From Anaerocolumna jejuensis DSM 15929 (GTDB lineage Bacteria; Bacillota; Clostridia; Lachnospirales; Lachnospiraceae): a stretch of DNA of 64,000 bases. Location: positions 645,854 through 709,853 of the forward strand of contig NZ_FRAC01000006.1 in the NCBI RefSeq assembly GCF_900142215.1, written 5' to 3'. Made by a program: the position numbers and the translations under genes. The notes under the pieces were generated by a model, which was not told where the DNA came from, made no database searches, and saw only the letters and a program-made list of their open reading frames with translations. Positions 60,905 to 64,000 of the stretch are shown one piece after another. How positions within the stretch are numbered: position 1 is the first letter of the stretch; each line of letters starts with the position of its first letter.

Positions 60905-61531
60905 ATGTTTAAACAAGTAGATTTAAAATATGACTTTAACGCACTGGAGCCTCACATTGATGAGCTTACGATGGTGACTCACTATACAAAGCACCATGCC
61001 ACATACACAAATAATCTGAATGCTGCCCTGGAAAAGTCTCCGGAGCTTGCAGGCAAGTCCATTGAAGAAATCTTCCTTTCTCTCTCAGACATTGCAGATG
61101 AGGCACAAAAGAATGCCCTGAGGAATAATGGCGGTGGCTTCTATAACCATAATCTTTATTTTTCAAGCCTTTCTCCTAAGGGAGGCGGAGAACCGGATGG
61201 TGAACTGGCAGAGCAAATCCGGAAGGACTTTGGCAGCTTTGATGCACTAAAGGAAAAGCTTTCCCAGGCCGCAGCTGCAAGATTCGGCTCCGGATGGGCA
61301 TGGCTGTCAGCTGATAAGAACGGAGCCTTACAGGTGAGCTCAAGCCCCAATCAGGATAACCCTATTATGGAAACAAAGGGTGAATGGATTCCTATTCTTG
61401 GAATTGACGTATGGGAACATGCCTATTATCTGAAATATAAGAATCTGCGTGTTGATTATATCAAATCATTTTTTGAGATTGTTGATTGGAAAGAAGTTGC
61501 TTCCAATTATAAAAAAACCAGTAACAGATAA
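60905..61531 (+). CDS. sodA: Superoxide dismutase, Fe/Mn family
   Basis: 208 residues. Metal ligands are recognisable in the first helix pair (HYTKHHATYTNNLN), NNGGGFYNHNLYF near 80, and DVWEHAYYLKYKN near 170. GSGWAWLS in the middle is also conserved. It converts superoxide to hydrogen peroxide and oxygen. Iron versus manganese cannot be fixed from these motifs. It is monocistronic with its own promoter and terminator; its presence in an apparent anaerobe indicates protection during air exposure. Confidence 0.95.
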   Translation: MFKQVDLKYDFNALEPHIDELTMVTHYTKHHATYTNNLNAALEKSPELAGKSIEEIFLSLSDIADEAQKNALRNNGGGFYNHNLYFSSLSPKGGGEPDGELAEQIRKDFGSFDALKEKLSQAAAARFGSGWAWLSADKNGALQVSSSPNQDNPIMETKGEWIPILGIDVWEHAYYLKYKNLRVDYIKSFFEIVDWKEVASNYKKTSNR

Positions 61532-61560
61532 TACCCAAAGAGGTTAACAGGAAATAAATC

Positions 61561-61609
61561 CAGTGGAGCATCTCCTTCCATATTAATACAGGGATGCTTC
61601 ACTGTTTTT
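61561..61609 (+). terminator. Intrinsic terminator of sodA
   Basis: CAGTGGAGCATCTC pairs with GGGATGCTTCACTG (two G-U pairs) around a 16-base loop, followed by five T residues. Confidence 0.8.
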
Positions 61610-61678
61610 ATTTATCCATAATGTACTGCAACTACACTTTTCTTCACTCTTCCCTGTCCATTTGCTTCTCCTATGTAA

Positions 61679-62287
61679 TTAAACAACTCTTTTTCTGAAT
61701 AATGAAATTTCAAGGCTCTCTGTCATATGCTTCTGATAATGCCGGTACAAAACAATGGCCGTTATGACTACACAGCCCGCTGCAACCGCTCTGATATCAA
61801 TAAGCAGCAAAGCCGATACACCAAAGCACAAAAAGGTGACGATGCTCTTGCAGGAATCCGGGCTTATTCGGATAACACAGGAAAAGAGCAGGTAAAAAAA
61901 TACCAATAGGGATAAGGGCGTAATAATAGGAAATAATCCCATCAGCACTCCAAAGGTCACTGCTATTGCCTTTCCCCCTCTTCCATGGCGGTACAGCGGA
62001 TATGCGTGGCCTAAAACCGGGGCTGCCATGACCACTGCAAAAACATTATTACTGACATCTAAAAACTGTGTACCCAGGAATACCGGAAGAAAGCCCTTTA
62101 ACAGTTCTAAGATAAGTACTTCCGTACCAACCACTTTGCTTCCGTATTTAAAAGCATTATGGGTTCCGGGATTTTTATCATCGCTGATCTCTGTAATGTC
62201 CACATCATATAATATTTTAGGCAAAAAATAAGCAAACAGGATACTTCCGCAGCAGTAGCCTGCTGCTATGAATAACAGATATCTCAT
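61679..62287 (-). CDS. plsY: Glycerol-3-phosphate acyltransferase PlsY-like
   Basis: 202 residues with five or more membrane helices. The family blocks are GYCCGSILFAYFL, NPGTHNAFKYGSKVVG (usually GNPGATNxxR), and GHAYPLYRHGRGGKAIAVTFG, which corresponds to the conserved GHxFPxFxxFKGGKGVAT loop. PlsY acylates glycerol-3-phosphate from acyl-phosphate, the first step of phospholipid synthesis. The changes in the first two blocks suggest a diverged paralogue. It lies 29 bases after the glycosyltransferase-like gene. Confidence 0.82.
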   Translation of the reverse strand: MRYLLFIAAGYCCGSILFAYFLPKILYDVDITEISDDKNPGTHNAFKYGSKVVGTEVLILELLKGFLPVFLGTQFLDVSNNVFAVVMAAPVLGHAYPLYRHGRGGKAIAVTFGVLMGLFPIITPLSLLVFFYLLFSCVIRISPDSCKSIVTFLCFGVSALLLIDIRAVAAGCVVITAIVLYRHYQKHMTESLEISLFRKRVV

Positions 62288-62316
62288 ATAAGCTCCTCCC
62301 CTTAAATATTCCGATA

Positions 62317-63438
62317 TTAAGAATTAACTACCATCTCCTCCAGTAAACGGCTGATATCCGAAGGGGCCTCCATCTTGGCATAATGCCTTTGGGCAGCAAG
62401 CATCTGCTCCCGATAATCCCTGTCATTTACCAGCCTCTTTCCCAAATTAATCTGCTCTGAAATCCCCCTTGGTGCCACTGAAATTCCTCTTGGAACAAAA
62501 AACTTCAGGTTATCTATTTCACAGCCGGGTATGGGTGCCGTATGAATCAAAGGTTTATTCTTTATAAGGACCTCCGTGGAGGAAAGTCCCCCCGGTTTTG
62601 TATATATTACATCGCAGGCATCCATATACAGAGATACTTTGCTGGTAAACCCTATGATATGTACATTTTTGCTTTGCTGAAAATCCCGTTTCAGAGTGCT
62701 TTTTAAAAACTCGTTGGTGCCGCAGATAACAATGACATGTTCTCCGCCGGTACAGCATTTGATCAGCTGTCTCGTAAATCTTCTGATCTTTCCAAAGCCC
62801 ATACTTCCGCCCATTATCAGATATATGGGTTTATCCTCCGGCAATTTTAACATCCTTCTTGCCTTCTTTTTGTCTAACTTTTTATAAAATTCCATTCTTA
62901 CCGGAATTCCCAGGGGATATAACTTTTCTCCGGGGATACCCTTTGATGTAAAATTCTCTGTGAGCTCTTCATGGGGTATGACATAGGCATCACATAATGT
63001 CTCTTCCCAAAAAGGACTCCAGGTGTAGTCCGTCTGTACCGATACCACCTTCTGTTTTAACATCCCCTTTCTCTTCATATAGGTCAGGGTTTCACCTGCA
63101 TAAAGGTGGGTAGCCACAAGGATATCAAAATCCGGGTGTTCTTCTAAATAGTTATTCAGGTATTTTGCCATGCCGGCATTTGAGTAATAAACGGGAGATT
63201 TTCTGTTTGGTGAAGATATTACGGCTCCTGCCTTATAGAAAAGATGGAATATATGCGGTGCATATTTCGTTGATAATATATAAGCTCTGCTTATTTTCCT
63301 GTCATGCTTTACACCTGCCAGTTTCATAAATCCAAGTACCACAGCATTATGTCCATGCTCTGTCAGATATTCACTAATTGCCTTGGCTGCTGTGTTGTGT
63401 CCTTCTCCTGTATTACAGGTTAAGATTAATACCTTCAT
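62317..63438 (-). CDS. Processive diacylglycerol glycosyltransferase-like protein (MGDG synthase/UgtP family)
   Basis: 373 residues. LILTCNTGEGHNTAAKAISEYL opens the N-terminal MGDG-synthase domain in the expected place, followed by VATHLYAGETLTYMKRKG and VSVQTDYTWSPFW. The C-terminal GT28 domain has YLIMGGSMGFGKIRRF and YTKPGGLSSTEVLIKNKPLI, the nucleotide-sugar and acceptor region. It likely glycosylates diacylglycerol to make membrane glycolipid and, with PlsY, forms a lipid gene pair. AGGTG lies before ATG 63438. Confidence 0.88.
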   Translation of the reverse strand: MKVLILTCNTGEGHNTAAKAISEYLTEHGHNAVVLGFMKLAGVKHDRKISRAYILSTKYAPHIFHLFYKAGAVISSPNRKSPVYYSNAGMAKYLNNYLEEHPDFDILVATHLYAGETLTYMKRKGMLKQKVVSVQTDYTWSPFWEETLCDAYVIPHEELTENFTSKGIPGEKLYPLGIPVRMEFYKKLDKKKARRMLKLPEDKPIYLIMGGSMGFGKIRRFTRQLIKCCTGGEHVIVICGTNEFLKSTLKRDFQQSKNVHIIGFTSKVSLYMDACDVIYTKPGGLSSTEVLIKNKPLIHTAPIPGCEIDNLKFFVPRGISVAPRGISEQINLGKRLVNDRDYREQMLAAQRHYAKMEAPSDISRLLEEMVVNS

Positions 63439-63648
63439 GGAAACACCTCACGCTCTTTATTTTTTTCAAAATAAACGACTCCTGGCATCTGTATGCAGGT
63501 GGAAAGAAGCCATGTAGATATTGTATCAAAGTTTACATAAAAAATAAAGTAAAATAATAGGGATTCCCCTATTTACAAATATACTGCCGGATGTTACAAT
63601 TACGTTAGTTTGCTGTAATTTTTTTCCTCTGTCCATAGGAGGAATCAA

Positions 63649-64000
63649 ATGTCATCTAGTAAGAAAATCCTAATATCCATTCTTTTATGCACCGCTCTTA
63701 TATTTCTGCCAGCCACGCAGCTTCAGGCTGATACCTTTGACACAATACCCTTCGTAATAATATCGGAATACAACACTACCCTTAATATCGGTGATGAATT
63801 TCAAATATATGCCGTCACCTCCAACGGAAGCCTTCCGACCTTTAAAAGCAGTAATTCTAAGGTTGCTTCTGTCAGCACTTACGGAAGCATAACCGCTAAA
63901 AGTGCCGGAACAGTAACGATAACAGCTAAAATCAATAAAGCTGAGGCAGCCTGCAGGATTACTGTCCGGAAAACAACCGTTGACATACAAGCCTCAAAGA
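63649..64000 (+). CDS. Secreted BIG2/Ig-like domain protein (3' end outside window)
   Basis: ATG 63649 with AGGAGG six bases upstream; 117 codons are visible. A Sec signal at about 1-27 ends near LQADT. The visible part contains a bacterial Ig-like group 2 repeat: YNTTLNIGDEFQIYAVTSNG, FKSSNSKVASVSTYGSITAKSAGTVTITAK-type sequence in successive strands. Such domains serve adhesion or surface display. The rest of the protein lies beyond the right edge. Confidence 0.85.
   Translation, partial: MSSSKKILISILLCTALIFLPATQLQADTFDTIPFVIISEYNTTLNIGDEFQIYAVTSNGSLPTFKSSNSKVASVSTYGSITAKSAGTVTITAKINKAEAACRITVRKTTVDIQASK

Noticed and set aside
63685..63990. 101-codon minus-strand frame at the right end
   Set aside because: It is antisense to the secreted Ig-like protein, which has a signal peptide and a strong ribosome site.

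Overview
The window looks like one contiguous piece of chromosome from a low-GC, spore-forming, anaerobic Firmicute of the Clostridia, most likely a Lachnospiraceae relative. The reasons are the spore genes spoIIP and gpr, the Gram-positive housekeeping order rpsT-gpr-spoIIP-lepA-hemW-hrcA-grpE-dnaK-dnaJ-prmA-rsmE, RNase J, a Fur/IreB/RuvX/DUF1292/MltG-like/TrmR block in Bacillus-like order, strong AGGAGG ribosome sites, many TTG starts, and AT-rich intergenic DNA. No phage, plasmid, rRNA, tRNA, CRISPR array or intact transposase was seen. Family assignments come from reading motifs, without database searches.

Layout. 1-5770 (minus): an operon under a clear promoter with an embedded palindrome. 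It codes for an M20 amidohydrolase, a thiazoline-carboxylate hydrolase-like protein, a nitrate/sulfonate-type ABC importer and an FAD flavoprotein cut by the window edge. 6487-12347 (minus): a polyamine operon, speD-speA-speE-carboxynorspermidine synthase-carboxynorspermidine decarboxylase, with a 15-bp tandem array after speE. 12393-21185: a sugar-type ABC importer with an ADP-ribosylglycohydrolase-like enzyme (minus), divergent from a YesM/YesN-type two-component pair (plus). 21336-27416 (minus): an SLH-domain surface protein followed by a MacA/MacB-like ABC export system. 27417-28390: a gene-poor tract with several palindromes. 28391-37414 (minus): an MFS transporter, then the tRNA wobble-uridine genes trhP and trmR, a catalytic-domain-less MltG-like protein, rnjA, fur, DUF1292, ruvX, ireB and mtaB. 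37519-37893 (plus): a Crh-like HPr-fold protein without the active-site histidine. 38225-47763 (minus): thiI, iscS, rsmE, prmA, dnaJ, dnaK, grpE and hrcA, headed by a CIRCE operator. 47837-58298 (minus): hemW, an inserted response regulator-ABC-histidine kinase cassette, lepA, spoIIP and gpr. 58363 onward: rpsT (plus), a chemotaxis receptor (minus), superoxide dismutase (plus), plsY and a processive-glycosyltransferase-like gene (minus), and the start of a secreted BIG2-type protein (plus).

How the parts work together. ThiI and its sulfur donor IscS, MtaB, TrhP and TrmR form a concentration of tRNA modification functions. HrcA with CIRCE controls its own chaperone operon. The two solute importers each sit with their presumed intracellular catabolic enzymes. 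The less ordinary material is the thiazoline/M20 operon, the double spermidine chemistry, the ADP-ribosylglycohydrolase sugar locus, the Crh-like protein, and a set of structured non-coding elements: a 211-bp near-palindrome between spoIIP and gpr, hairpin repeats flanking lepA, and a paired-end element near 28.2 kb.
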